Source: Bemisia tabaci (lineage: Eukaryota > Arthropoda > Insecta > Hemiptera > Aleyrodidae). Taken from it: a stretch of DNA of 64,000 nucleotides. The DNA is taken from assembly GCF_918797505.1 (NCBI RefSeq), contig NC_092800.1, positions 23,575,577 to 23,639,576 on the forward strand. Direction: 5' to 3'. The notes beneath the pieces were generated by a model that saw only the letters and a program-made list of their open reading frames with translations, did not search any database and was not told where the DNA came from. Of the stretch, positions 32,152 to 43,474 are shown piece by piece (the first letter of the stretch is position 1; each line of letters starts with the position of its first letter). The translations under genes were made by a program, and so were the position numbers.

Positions 32152-32628
32152 TACTGAAAAAAAAAGTTACGGGCTATATAGACATACTGTCCGTTCCAGC
32201 GGGCCGATTATTGAAACTTATAGACAAAGCTACAGACAAAGACGACAAAAGGGATTTGGAGGGATCCTATTGGTGGAAGCAGGTGGTGCTGGCAATGGAC
32301 ATAGGAGGTAGATAATAGACTAACTAACGGCAACCCACTGAAGACCCGACAGTTAGTCCATCATTTTCTTCCTTAATCTATAAAAACCAACCATGTCAAC
32401 CAATAGGATCGCTCCATACTTCCTATGTCTTCTTTGTCTATAGCTTCGTTCATCAGTTTCAATAATCGGCCCGCAGGCTCGATTGTTCTGGATGCTGGAA
32501 CCGTAGCTTCGATCGCTCCGGGTGCTACGCCCGGAACTTCGGCCTCTGAGCCCGGAACACGGACAATTACGGACATGTCTATAGTCCGCAAGTACGGCTT
32601 CCACGGCCGGAGTTTTTTTTTTTCAGTG
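32152..32628. mobile_element. MITE-G copy 2, split by MITE-A
   Basis: ACTGAAAAAAAAAGTTACGG at the left and TTCCACGGCCGGAGT, a T-run and CAGTG at the right. MITE-A occupies 32199-32474. Joined, the flanks agree with the copy at 19050. Confidence 0.85.
32199..32474. mobile_element. MITE-A copy 4, nested in MITE-G
   Basis: GCGGGCCGATTATTGAAACT is mirrored by TTTCAATAATCGGCCCGC. Because G is interrupted cleanly, these are the exact ends of A. Confidence 0.9.
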
Positions 32629-32629
32629 T

Positions 32630-33180
32630 AACTTTTAATCAGGGACCAACATTTTCGATCATTCAAAACAATTTTGATCCTAGTCGTATACCGAGGACGT
32701 CAACAAAGCAGGCTAGCGCATTGAAACACGAGATCGATTCCCTGCAGAGTTGCAGTCGCTAATCGGCAAAAAGAGTATATTTGGACCGCTTCGATCCGAA
32801 ATCGAGTGATATAACCGGATCGGTGATGAGAAAAAGTCGAGAGGAGAGAAGAAAGGGGGAATAAAGTCGGCACTAGGTCAAGAAACATCAATAAACAACT
32901 GACAGCATAAGTTCAATGTGACTCATTTTCAGTGTCGCCAAGTCGATTGTGCGATTCGCACCGCCGAAATTGCCTCTCGATTATTCGCACTGCGTTTTTG
33001 AGAGAGAAGAGACCTCCAAGATTGTTTTTTTTTTCTCTCGCTCGCGCATTCGATGACATTTGCCGGCTCCATCGCCACCGTTTGGATAGGCTGAAGTGTT
33101 CTTTCCTTCGTTAGTAACGCGAAAAAGAATGAATCGGCGAATACAGTAACACGTATCGTACTGCCGTCTATAGGAAAAAC
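32630..33180. other. No gene seen
   Basis: Mixed-composition DNA with short frames only. Confidence 0.45.
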
Positions 33181-33182
33181 AT

Positions 33183-33346
33183 CAGTGGCGTGGCGTGCTT
33201 TGCGACCTATCGATGTTTCCGCATTTGAAGCTGTGGTAAATAATCGATTTTTGAGGTGGTCGCTGCTAACCCCCTGTTTATCGATCTTTTTTCATAGGTT
33301 CAAATGGCAGTTTAATCGATATTTCGCAAAGCTCGCCACGCCACTG
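33183..33346. mobile_element. MITE-I copy 2 (hAT-like)
   Basis: CAGTGGCGTGGCGTGCTTTG is mirrored by AAAGCTCGCCACGCCACTG. CAGTGGCG-type ends are typical of hAT elements. The flanks AAAAACAT and GAAAACGT may be a worn 8-bp duplication. Confidence 0.8.
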
Positions 33347-33371
33347 GAAAACGTCGTAACTCCGATCATAA

Positions 33372-33627
33372 CTCTGCCGTGCTAAGAAAAAATGTTGTAA
33401 GAACATTCGAGAGTTGCCAAATTTCTCTTGATAAAACATGTATTTTTGAAGACATTCATGCACATTTTTCTTTGAAATTTTCAGATATTTTAGATTAAAT
33501 TGGGTACGGCATTGTCTGAAAATTGTGGGAAAAAAATATCCACAATTTTTCCCGCAAATTCGGTTTTTATCGAAGGAAATTTGGCAACGTCTGATGGCTC
33601 ATACGGCGTTCTTCCTTAGCACGGCAG
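33372..33627. mobile_element. MITE-D copy 2, intact
   Basis: CTGCCGTGCTAAGAAAAAAT is mirrored by CTTCCTTAGCACGGCAG, with GTTGCCAAATTTCTCTTGAT facing AAGGAAATTTGGCAACGTCT. Noncoding. Confidence 0.85.
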
Positions 33628-33901
33628 AACTTCGCATTTTCTTCTACACTAGCTGTCCTATTACGAGAAAACCTGATCACTATAATGCTTCATTTTGTAA
33701 ATTTGAATTCTCAATGGTATGCCATAGTTATTTTAGAATTAAAAAGGATGAATGCTCGTTGGTATTCCGGTAATAACACATTTTGTTAATACAATTTTTT
33801 GTCGAATCAAAAAATTGAATTGTTTGAGTCAATTTTGCAACCATGGGATAGGGTTAAGTTCCTTTGTCCGAGAAACGACGAATTGCCAAAACTCTACCCA
33901 A

Positions 33902-34650
33902 CCTTGGTAAAAATTGGCGATAGGAGCTGCGTTTCAAAGTACCATAGGAGTTCTTATAGCCGACTGTATGTAGAAGGCTATAGAAAATCATATAGCTGGC
34001 TGTAGAAAGCGGAGCAAATCATATAGCCGGGCTATACACAGCGATAAAAAAGTATACAGCCGGGCTATAGTTCCTATCGTCGAGCTTTACACTTTATCGC
34101 CATCGGCTATATAAGGCTATAAGAAATTGTGTAGAAATTCGTGTGCTTTGAAAATCATTAGATTTGATACGGTGCCACCTTAATATTAACCAAACTTACA
34201 TTATATTTTCCTTAAATACATGTTTTCTCCCTATCAATTTAAATGAGAACAATCCACGCGGAGTGTGCAAGCATTCAAAAATCATGAGTTGAAAAACGCT
34301 GACTCCGCGAGATTAAATATTAGAGCCTAGCACAAAGCGGAGCGTCGACGCACTGGCGCCTACAAACCTAACAGGAATACTTTACGCATTGCGCAATGCG
34401 TGAAGTATCCCTGTTAGGTTTGTAGGCGCCAATGCGCGTTCCGCGCTGGCTGCCCACCCGCCGCGCCCAGCGTGCCACGGCGCTTCAAGCAACTATTTCG
34501 CAACAGAGGTATTGCGCAGTATCATACAAAATTGAAGGCGCTCCAACATTTTAGGAATGTCAGGCATCCTTCAAAAGTACGGAGCTTTCCTCGCAAGATA
34601 AATCAAGGCACTCCGGCCCATAAAGAGCTGCTCACTAAAACTAATCATCT
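33902..34650. mobile_element. Family J copy 1, right end missing
   Basis: Starts CCTTGGTAAAAATTGGCGAT, followed by TATAGCCGGGCTAT-type subterminal repeats, and contains the hairpin at 34355-34430. The right terminal TTTTTACCAGG is absent, so it is truncated. Confidence 0.8.
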
Positions 34651-34674
34651 AAAATCGACCTAAAAGCGGCTCTA

Positions 34675-34939
34675 GCGGGCTGATAATTGAAATTGATAGA
34701 CCAAGCGATAGACCAAGAAGACATAGAGAGTATACAGAGATCCTATTGGTTGAAATGTGTGGTTACTAAGGGAGACAATTTTGGACTAACTATCGGGTTT
34801 CTCGTGAGTTGCCGTTAGTTACTCTGTTACCTAGTGCCCTTGTACATTGCAACCACCCGCATCCACCAATAGGATCCCTCCATATCCTTTTTGTCTTCTT
34901 TGTCTATAGCTTTGTCTACTAATTTCAATAATCAGCTTA
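34675..34939. mobile_element. MITE-A copy 5
   Basis: GCGGGCTGATAATTGAAATT is mirrored by AATTTCAATAATCAGC, with a slightly eroded right end. Confidence 0.82.
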
Positions 34940-34944
34940 CAGTT

Positions 34945-35350
34945 ATTGCATTGGGGGGGGGGGGGGCAACCCCACATCCCTGAGAAGAATTCTAGTCCCT
35001 TACACCTGACCCCGACGTTGCCTCTTCCCTAGGTGGCTGGACAGTGGACACTTCAGAGGACACTCTGTAAAAGGGACACCGCGATTCTAATAGATGACTT
35101 TCCTGCGTGGAGTTTCGCCATGTTTCTCTCGATGCACCGCGAACCGGACGGTAGCGCTACGAGTTGCTCAACCCAAGTTGAACTACTGCAATCCCGCGTC
35201 GCGTCGACAGCAAGTGGCGGTCAACCGCGGCGGCGGCGGCGGTGCGGTGTTAGAATGTGGCACAAAATTATGCGTATCTGCACGCTGAGGCGTCGCACAA
35301 TGGACCAAAAACACCCGTCAAAAAATGATACTCAAATAACACACATATTT
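34945..35350. other. No confirmed gene
   Basis: A G-run at 34956-34967, then CpG-rich DNA with an acceptor-like CTCTTCCCTAG near 35029 and a 106-codon frame at 35033-35353. The frame includes a CGG-repeat arginine stretch and no known domain. Confidence 0.3.
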
Positions 35351-35352
35351 TG

Positions 35353-35557
35353 AGAAAAACTCTGGCCGTGGGAGTCGTACTTACGGGCTAAATAACCGTT
35401 CGCGCTCCGGACTCAGAGACCGGAAGTTCCGGGTGTAGCGGGTTTTGGAGCAGTCGAAGCTTCAGTTCCAGCACCCGGAGTTTTCAGCCTCTTAGCCCAG
35501 AACGGACGGTATGGCTATACAGCTCGTATTTTTTTTTTTTTTTTTTTTTTCAGTGTA
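35353..35557. mobile_element. MITE-G copy 3, diverged
   Basis: CTTACGGGCTAAATAACCGT and CGCTCCGGACTCAGAGACCG at the left face CCAGAACGGACGGTATGGCT and a T-run at the right. Confidence 0.65.
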
Positions 35558-35747
35558 CAGTTTTGGTGTAGATTGAATGGGTCAGTTGTGCTGGTCACAG
35601 AATCGTGATGCTGAGATATCGCGCTTGGAAAAATTTGGTTTATGACGTCATCTATCGCGGTAGTGACACCTTTGGTTTCTTCCATGACAGTTATGGTAAA
35701 TCCGCCCAAGTGTCACCTGTTTCCCCCAGTGATATTCTACTCCACCA

Positions 35748-36050
35748 ATTTTTTGTTTAATTTAAACTTCTTTGGAAACTTTTTTGAAAACCGATTATAC
35801 AGTTATAGATGACTTACTTTCTTATTATTGTTTACGCACAAATGGCCATTTCGAGCGGGGAGGCCGCCCATCTTCAGGTGACCTGAAGTCACCTGACCTG
35901 AAGTCAGTGACCAGGGTCACCTGAAGATGGGCGGCCAGCCCGCTCGAAATGGCCATTTGTGCGTAAACAATAATAAGAAAGTAAGTCATCTATAACTGTA
36001 TAATTGGTTTTCAAAAAAGTTTCCAAAGAAGTTTAATTAAAACAAAAATT
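35748..36050. repeat. Near-perfect 303-bp palindrome
   Basis: AATTTTTTGTTTAATTTAAA at the left faces TTTAATTAAAACAAAAATT at the right. Arms of about 135 bp run through TTACGCACAAATGGCCATTT. The centre is itself a nest of AGGTGACCTGAAGTCACCTG repeats. Confidence 0.85.
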
Positions 36051-36054
36051 TAGT

Positions 36055-36865
36055 GTTCGTAGTGCCCATAAAGTTTCTAATCAAAAAGTGTGCAGCATGC
36101 AACAACATAGTGATATTCTCCTCCACCTCCCTTCTTCTCCTCCCCCCGACCCTTCATCCCCCCCCCCCATATTTCTTCTGCCCCCTCCAGTTTTTATGTT
36201 AAAAAAAAGTTCATTTTAATTTTTAAAAATCAATGATTCATTCACACGTGATAACTAAGCAAAAATCTGTAGAGGAAAAGGAGACAAAACTGCAGATTAT
36301 TGGCTCAAATTCCTCTAGAGAGCATCAAATTGCTAAAATTTTCCGGGAGAGGCCCCCCACCCCCTCACACCCCTTGAAAGGTTCCGCGGCTTTTTAAGGG
36401 GGGTTGTACAGTAATGAGATAGGGGGGAGCTCGTCAAGTACGTGGGGGTGGGGGGGGGGGATGACTCCACTGCACTCACGTAGAGGTTTCCATCTGACGA
36501 GTGCGAATTCGAATCGGCCGAGTGTGCGGTGGTCTGCGGTCCGGTCTGCGCAGGGCGACGTCCTTGCGTAATTTCGTCAATGTGCGGGGCGCAGGAAGGG
36601 AGGTGGGGGGGGGGGGGCGAATGGCACGGCTGTGAATCAGACTCGCCGCGAGATCATCGCACCGGAATGGCTACAGCCGCGAGCTACGCAGTTCAGGTGC
36701 TGATAACTGATAACTGATTGACCCGATACCATACCACTGATCAATGAGCGGCGACGCTCGTCGCGACGCCAGCTCGTCCAGGGCGCCGCGGCGCCAGCCT
36801 CGGTTGCCGCGCTCGCGAAGTTGTGTGTACAGGGCGATTCAAAATTAGAAGGGAGGATTTCAGCA
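36055..36865. other. No gene seen; C- and G-runs and a GC-rich patch
   Basis: Runs of C at 36160 and G at 36450 and 36605, with a CpG-rich stretch at 36490-36830. No exon can be supported. Confidence 0.45.
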
Positions 36866-36869
36866 ATTA

Positions 36870-37102
36870 CAGTGGGGGAAAAAAAACACATTGGATCTTG
36901 AGTCCAGACTCTTAAAAACATTGACAAGAAAAAATACTCTTGATTCAATCGGATTTTCGCTTGAATCAAAACGAAATCCGCTAAAAATTAAGAGGCTTGG
37001 TTTTTGATTCAAGCTAGATTCTGATTGAATCAAGAGTACTTTTTCTCGTCGATGTTTTCAAGAGTCTGGACTCTAGACCCAATGTGTTTTTTTTTTCCAG
37101 TG
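36870..37102. mobile_element. MITE-F copy 5
   Basis: CAGTGGGGGAAAAAAAACAC at the left and GACCCAATGTG, a T-run and CCAGTG at the right. Palindromic body as in the other copies. Confidence 0.86.
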
Positions 37103-37171
37103 TAGTTTTTGAGGAGAGGGGGAGTTGAAATCAGACTTTCTTGGTGCAATCTTTTTGCCGTTGTATCTCAC

Positions 37172-37390
37172 TGGGGTTGTCAGAATCAGAGAATACCGGA
37201 AAAATGACGAAAATTTCAGGGAAAATTCGTTGAATCGCCTTTATTTTGCTTTCTAGAGTGTGTTAGAGGTTTCGAACAACAATTTTTGCCTTAAACCTAT
37301 TTTCAATCCTTCAATTGTTGGAGAATTTCACGAAAATGTGTCAGGGAAATGTCAGGGAATCTCATTTTCCAAATTCTGCGGCAATTCTGT
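37172..37390. mobile_element. Family O copy, short
   Basis: GGGGTTGTCAGAATCAGAGA, then GGGAAAATTCGTTGAATCGC and AACAACAATTTTTGCCTTAA, ending AAATTCTGCGGCAATTCTG. Confidence 0.65.
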
Positions 37391-37394
37391 CTCA

Positions 37395-37965
37395 CCCGCG
37401 GAACGCAGGTAGTTGCGTCAGTTTTTTGAAGAACGCATTAGTGTATTTAATTTTTATTTATTTATTTTTCCTTCTTTTTCGAGCAGTTCGCCTCCGTCTT
37501 GGAGGCCCTATACAATGATAGAAATTGATTTGCATATTGTAGGGTTCAATATCCCGCTAAACCCTCTGAAAAAACTTTTTAGATAAAAATTGAATAAGAC
37601 TCATGAAGAAGTGCTTACTGCATGAAGAAGAAAAAGTAGGATAAGAAAATCAATGTGTATATAGGAGAGGTTAAAGAAGTGCACTCGGAGAAAGAAACTT
37701 CGGACCCAAAGTTCAAGTCATGTGGCTTCCTCTTTGAAGTTTTCGGATCTTGCATTGACATTTGAAGCATTTTCCATGTCCGTCTCCGACAAGAAGTTAA
37801 ACTTCCTCTTATACAGTAATATATGTTGAACACCGAGTGCAGATTTTAAATATTCATCACGTTATGAATCATTATTTAATCTGCACTGCGACGACACTAT
37901 CCGTGACTAAATCATGACGTCACACCGGCGATTTCCAAGAGGCAATGTCTCCGTGGATTTCGATA
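37395..37965. other. No gene seen
   Basis: AT-rich intergenic DNA. Confidence 0.5.
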
Positions 37966-37968
37966 TGG

Positions 37969-38145
37969 GTCACAAAAGTGGTGTGGCGTGATTTGCGATA
38001 TATCGATCGATCTACCATTTAAACCTATGGAAAAAATCGATTAACGGGGTGTTCGCAACGAACACCTTACTAATCGATTCTTTACCACAGCTTTAAATGG
38101 GGAATTATCGATTATCGATCATTCACGCCACGCCACTGTCACAAA
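37969..38145. mobile_element. MITE-I copy 3 with 8-bp target duplication
   Basis: The element is 37977-38137, starting AGTGGTGTGGCGTGATTTGC and ending TTCACGCCACGCCACT. GTCACAAA flanks both sides (37969-37976 and 38138-38145). The loop contains its own hairpin GGTGTTCG-CAA-CGAACACC. The ends and 8-bp duplication indicate hAT mobilisation. Confidence 0.9.
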
Positions 38146-38349
38146 ACCTTCGAGTATGACATATCAAATCCCAGCTGTTCGGTGATTTAAAGATTAAGAC
38201 CAATATTTTCAGTCGCTCCATTGACACTTCCTTGAATTGAGATTTCCTTGAAACCGTCGCAGTAAATTTAGAGTTTCAGTGCACAGAATTTTGGCTGTTT
38301 CTTTGGCTAGATTGCGAAATTTCGAAAATTCCCTGCCTTATTTGGTTAA

Positions 38350-38520
38350 CAGAGGTAGATCCAACAGGTTGGTAACTCTGGCTTTCCTCCATTGAAACCT
38401 GTGTTGAATAATCGATTTATGTTGGGGTACCTGGCCTCTCCGAAAATCGATTTATTTCCATGGGTTTAAACTGAGAGAACACACTGCGCTGACTTGCTTT
38501 ATCCGCCACTGTCGGTTAGG
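38350..38520. repeat. MITE-S fragment
   Basis: GATCCAACAGGTTGGTAACT, TTCCTCCATTGAAACCTGTG and AATAATCGATTTATG match the S copies at 44073 and 45312 in part. Confidence 0.5.
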
Positions 38521-38524
38521 GAGC

Positions 38525-39405
38525 CTGGAATAATTTTTTTATGGCTTTCTTGATTTCTGCGGGACTCTCAAGTTATCCAAACAATGGCCACTGGACAGGG
38601 TCTGAACGTTGTCGGTTATGATCCACTGTAAATTGCGAAATCTAATCTTTAAATCCGACTCTAAGCCGAGAAAATTATATTCTTAACTTAAGTTGTACGC
38701 AAGTTGAGTTTTTTTTTATCGGAGGCTCCAGCGGTCCTTAGTTCCTCAATGGTGCAAACCTGAAACCACTATACTTTCCAGCGAAAATCGATGATCGCAA
38801 CTTACCTCAACGGCCATATATTATTATTTCACAGGAATACCGATGTACTGATCATCATTCCCTTAAAATCAAAGTGCCTTTGCTCAATACATGCTAGAAT
38901 TCCGAACTCGAAGATTCTGACGATGTGACCTCTCTCTGAATGAATAAAACAAACTTCTTGATAAACGATATTTTTTTTTAATGAACGATGAGAATTTTTT
39001 GGAATTATTTTGTAGTTCCTTAAGTTTCTGCCCTGAAAATATTCCATGAAGTCTCGTAAACTTTAAGTTTAATTTGCGCCGAAGTAGGTTTCGCAATGGT
39101 CATTTTCCACTAAGAAAAAACGATGGATGTAAAATAACTCTAGAAGCACGAGTTGACGGTCAAGTCTATTGAAGATAATAATCCATTAACTCGGTCTCAG
39201 TTTTTATTGATGTAATTGATTATCCAAGCACCCAACACCCAACAATTACCTTGTCGCTTATGTAAATTGACACGCCGCTAAATCATGCACGTATATTTTA
39301 TTTCTGTTGACAGCTACAACGTAAATGTACAATGCAATCTACGTATTCTACTATAATAATAAGTTTATTCTAACACTAGCCGAGTTCAGCAAAAAGAAAC
39401 CAAAA
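38525..39405. other. No gene seen
   Basis: AT-rich intergenic DNA with short minus-strand frames only. Confidence 0.5.
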
Positions 39406-39407
39406 AT

Positions 39408-40358
39408 CCTGGTAAAAATTGGCGATAGGAGCTGCGTTTTAAAATACCATAGGAATTTTCATAGCTGGCTAAAGAAGACAATAGAAAATCATATAGCTGC
39501 ATGGCTGTAGAAAGCGGAGCAAATCATATAGCCGGGCTATACGAAGCGATAAAAAAGTATGCAGCTGGGCTATAGTTCCTATCGCCGGGCTTTACACTTT
39601 ATCGCCATCGGCTATAAAAGGCTATAAGAAATTGTGTAGAAATTCGTGTGCTTTGGAAATCATTAAGTTTGATACGGAGCCAACATAATATTCACAAAAC
39701 ACACATTATATTTTCCTTTAATACATATTTTTTTTCATCAATAAAATGAGAATAATCCATACAGGATGTGCAAACTTTTCAAAATCATGAGTTGAAAAAC
39801 GCTGACTCCGCAAGATTATATTGGAGCATAACACAGAGCGGAGCGGCGTGCTGCCAGCGATAAGCGCGCACCAGCGCCTACAAACCTAACTGAGATACTT
39901 CACGCATATGGCGCAATGCGTGAAGTATCCGTGTTAGGTTTGTAGGCGCTAAGGCGCTTTTCGCGCTGGCTGCCCGCCCGCCGCGCCGCAGCGTGCCACG
40001 GCGCTTGAAGCAACTATTTCACACTAGAGGTATTGCACAGTATCATACGAAATTGAAGGCGCTCCAATATATTAGGAATGGCAGGCATCCTTCAAAAGTA
40101 CGGAGCTTTCCGCGCAAAATAAATCAAGATACTACGGCCCAAAATTAGAGCGGTAGTCTAAAAACTCACCAAGTCCTAGCATCCGTAATTAGTAACATGT
40201 AGCATACACTTTATCGCCTGGCTGTTGCTCCATCGCCATCGGCTATAAAAGGCTATAAGAAATTGTGCAGCCGGCTGTAGAGGCTATTGAAAATCTTACA
40301 GCCGGCTTCAGGTCTATGGTATTTTGAAACACAGATTCTACTGCCAATTTTTACCAGG
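39408..40358. mobile_element. Family J copy 2, complete
   Basis: CCTGGTAAAAATTGGCGATA is mirrored by TACTGCCAATTTTTACCAGG. TATAGCCGGGCTATA-like and GGCTATAAAAGGCTATAAGA subterminal repeats lie at both ends. The hairpin is at 39873-39950. Noncoding, so mobilised in trans. I cannot assign a superfamily. Confidence 0.88.
39873..39950. repeat. Family J internal hairpin
   Basis: AGCGCCTACAAACCTAACTG is mirrored by GTGTTAGGTTTGTAGGCGCT, and TACTTCACGCAT by ATGCGTGAAGTA. The same hairpin is perfect or nearly so at 34355-34430 and about 54666-54743. Confidence 0.88.
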
Positions 40359-40359
40359 G

Positions 40360-40571
40360 AATTAAAGTCATTTAATTAGAACCAGGGTATTGCTTTTGCT
40401 TCCATCCTCCATAATGCTCAAGAGCGTATAACCATTGTAACCTAGTCGCTTCCTTGCTGAATTCAGTCCACATGCACTCTTGAGACAAGAGAAAATGGTG
40501 GCGATTTTAGACGGACACAGCATGTTTAAAATTTCGTTTGTGTAACTAAAAACGAACGATCGTTCAACATT
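40360..40571. other. No gene seen
   Basis: Short unique stretch between two elements. Confidence 0.5.
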
Positions 40572-41091
40572 CAGTGGACTCTCGATAATTCGAAATTGAA
40601 GGGAATCGGCTTTTTCTTCGAATTAGCGAGGTTTCGAAATAAAGAGAGTTCGAATTAAAGAGATTCCATGTAGAAAAATTTCGAATTAGAGAGGTTCGAA
40701 TTATAGAGGGAAGGCGCCATCTGAATTCGAATATTATAGAGGGGCAAATGGACGGATTTACACCAAAAGGTCTTTAGGTCAAAGGTCAAGCTCTTTCAAA
40801 CACCCAGGAACATAAACAGTTGACTTCGAATTGTAGAGGGAATGTACCGTCTCATTTCGAATTATAGAGGGAGGGACGTACTTACTTCCCACATTTCGAA
40901 TTACAGAGAGAATTTTCGTCGCAATTTCGATTTATAGAGGGCCACGCCAGCTTAAAAATTTCGAATTAACGAGGGGAGAAAAATACATTGATTTTCTTCG
41001 AATTATCGAGAGATTTTCAAGGGAAACAGACTTTCCTTCGAATTAACGAGGTTTTCGAATTATCGAGGTTCGAATTATCGAGAGTCCACTG
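40572..41091. mobile_element. Pogo-like non-autonomous element with self-similar interior
   Basis: CAGTGGACTCTCGATAATTC is mirrored by GAATTATCGAGAGTCCACTG. A TA follows the right end. The interior is many imperfect copies of TTCGAATTATAGAGGG and TTCGAATTAACGAGG. It has the same length as the unrelated-sequence element at 8481-9000 (520 bp). No transposase. Confidence 0.75.
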
Positions 41092-41094
41092 TAC

Positions 41095-42445
41095 TCCAAT
41101 TTACAGAAACTACTACTCACTTTTTTTTTGAAAAATAAGTCTTTCTGATCTTTTATTATCTAATTCATGAAATAACTCTTTTGGAGTGAATTGTAGAATC
41201 ACAAATGAGAAAATATTTTATCACTTAGGTGCTTCTTATTCCAAAGGATGAATGATAACGGGATACCCTACGTTTTTTCCTATTCTGATTAGACTTGATC
41301 TAAACAAGAAAAAAAATTGCCTAGAACATGCCACACAAACACGATGAGAAAGGAGGTGTATATCATTTTACTCTTACTCTGAAAAAGTAACCATAGGTGA
41401 TAACGACAATTTTTTTTGCTTCTTTCAAAGAAGCTCCGACTAGGGATGGAAATGGAACCGATGGAGGCTATCACCTAAGGTCTCTACCGTATGAAGTGAA
41501 GTAGAAAAATTGATAAAACCAATTAAATTTTAATTCCCTGAACTGTTTTATTCAAACAATTCAGTGTCTATATCCTCTTTCGAATAATCTACATGATGTA
41601 AGAACAATGAAAATGAGCATGCGTTGAACAGTTTGTAGTTTCTATACGTCCAGTATTAACGGAAATGTCACTCTTCCGAAAAAATAAAATGTATATATCG
41701 TCATCCTCCGCGTTGGTACGTATCACTATTCCTCTACTTAAGATTCAACAATTACAGAATCACACATGTCCAACATGCTCAACATGCACTAGTTACTCGA
41801 CTTAAAACACGGGTGAAACCCAGATGGAAAAAACCATGCACGGTGGATGACGTTACACGCCGTGTTTTTAAGGGTTATCATGGAGCTATAACCTATCATT
41901 TTTTGAATAATACTATTATCTAATCCTATTAAACTTCCAAAAATTGTTGAACTAGCTCTAACAAAAAAAAAAAACCTTGAAATAGAAGATAAATAATATA
42001 ATACAATTAAAGGAATTGACTTTATTAGGGTAGATAAAATAAAACATCTAATTCATTCAAGTTTTCCTTAAATTAAAATTATTTGACGTGCTCTTTTGTT
42101 ATTGGACGTGAAAAGTCGAGTTACTTGGTGCTTAAGGAAAGATCTCATCATTTTTTGCTGATCTATAATCAGAAACCATCTAAACACGTGTCTGCTATTA
42201 GCGCAACTGATCCTTTTTTACGGTAGTTTAACCGTTCTTACAAAAATAGATTAATATCCGCAATTGAAGCGCTGGGTGCAGAAAGGGCATTTTTTGGTGG
42301 CGGTGTTTCAGGATCTCCGCTAATGTTTCATCCTTTAAAGAAAATGCATGGAATTCGTTAAAACTTTAACTGAATTTTCATCGATTCTAAATGCTGAAAA
42401 CTAAAAATTGCTGAAAATTTACCCTATAGTTTTCTCTCTAATATA
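41095..42445. other. No gene seen
   Basis: AT-rich intergenic DNA; no shared repeat identified. Confidence 0.5.
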
Positions 42446-42448
42446 CCG

Positions 42449-42771
42449 GATGATCCAGCGTTAAACGGCCAGACCGTAAGAGCCGAAGCACCCCCAAACT
42501 ACCTCTTTAGATTGAGATTTCGATTTCGATTTTTTAGATAATTTGTGAATCAGGGCATATATCAGTACAGGAAAGTGCACATTTTCATGAGATTTGAATA
42601 TTTGATCCACAACCGTTACCAAAATTTAGGAAATAGGATTCACTTTCCGAAATTTTGGGGGGCCGTATCTCCGACTGAGGGCACTTTTGGAAAAAGTTCA
42701 TAGAGCAACTAAGTCTTATTTTGACCCATAGAACACGCTCCTGCAGTCCGGCCGCTCAACCCTGGATCGCC
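42449..42771. mobile_element. MITE-C copy 2
   Basis: GGATGATCCAGCGTTAAACG at the left is mirrored by CGCTCAACCCTGGATCGCC at the right. This copy shows the C structure without the SINE. Confidence 0.8.
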
Positions 42772-42774
42772 CTG

Positions 42775-43258
42775 TATAAGTTAGCAGTGGAGCCTCTCAA
42801 ACACCGCAACCAAGAAATGCCCTTTTTGAACCTAACGCCTCTATTTTGAACGTTCCAATAGACTGCCCTTGTGCATAAGAATTTATTCCTGTAGTATCTC
42901 AGTGGGTCCGGCGTCCTGCTGATTTTGGCGTGGCACGAAAGGTATTCAGAGTCAGTTTGGCATTCTGACAAACGGCGAAGAGCACCGATCGCTAATCGAA
43001 AGCATCGACATAGCGGTAGACCAGATAATCTTCGCTCCGCGACTTCACTCCGACATGTAATCGACAGCTCACCGTGAACTGACAAAGAGAAAACGAAGCG
43101 TACTTGAACCTCCAAGCACCAAGGCGACGATGATGCTAGCTCCTCAAAAGTTGAAATTGCAGTCCGCGGTAGGCCGGATATGGAGACAAAAGATCATACA
43201 GGCCCAACGACTAACTATAAAATAGTATGATATAGAATTTAGTAGAAACATAAACTAG
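42775..43258. other. No gene seen
   Basis: A 119-codon minus-strand frame (42756-43115) begins inside MITE-C and is not recognisable. Confidence 0.45.
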
Positions 43259-43260
43259 TA

Positions 43261-43470
43261 CACTGGAAAAAAAAAGTGTGCTTGGCTCAAGCATGACGAT
43301 TCTTGAATCTGCCGTCATGAGTTTTTTTTATCTTGATTTAAGCTAAATTTTTCTTGTTACAAGAAAAGTAATGCTTGGGTTAAGCAAAAAAAAAGTTTAT
43401 CTTAAGTAGCAACATTCTTGATTTAAGAAAAAATACTTCTTGGCGGCAAAAAGATTTTTTTTTTTCTGTG
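43261..43470. mobile_element. CACTGG-ended element, relative of MITE-F
   Basis: CACTGG and an A-run at the left, a T-run and CTGTG at the right. The body has TTCTTGATTTAAG-type sequence like F, but GTGTGCTTGGCTCAAGCATG is different. Confidence 0.6.
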
Positions 43471-43474
43471 ATGA

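Noticed and set aside
35033..35353. 106-codon frame after an acceptor-like site.
   Set aside because: Includes CGG-repeat arginines, overlaps another frame, and has no domain or donor that convinces.
42756..43115. 119-codon minus-strand frame.
   Set aside because: Starts inside MITE-C and has no recognisable domain.
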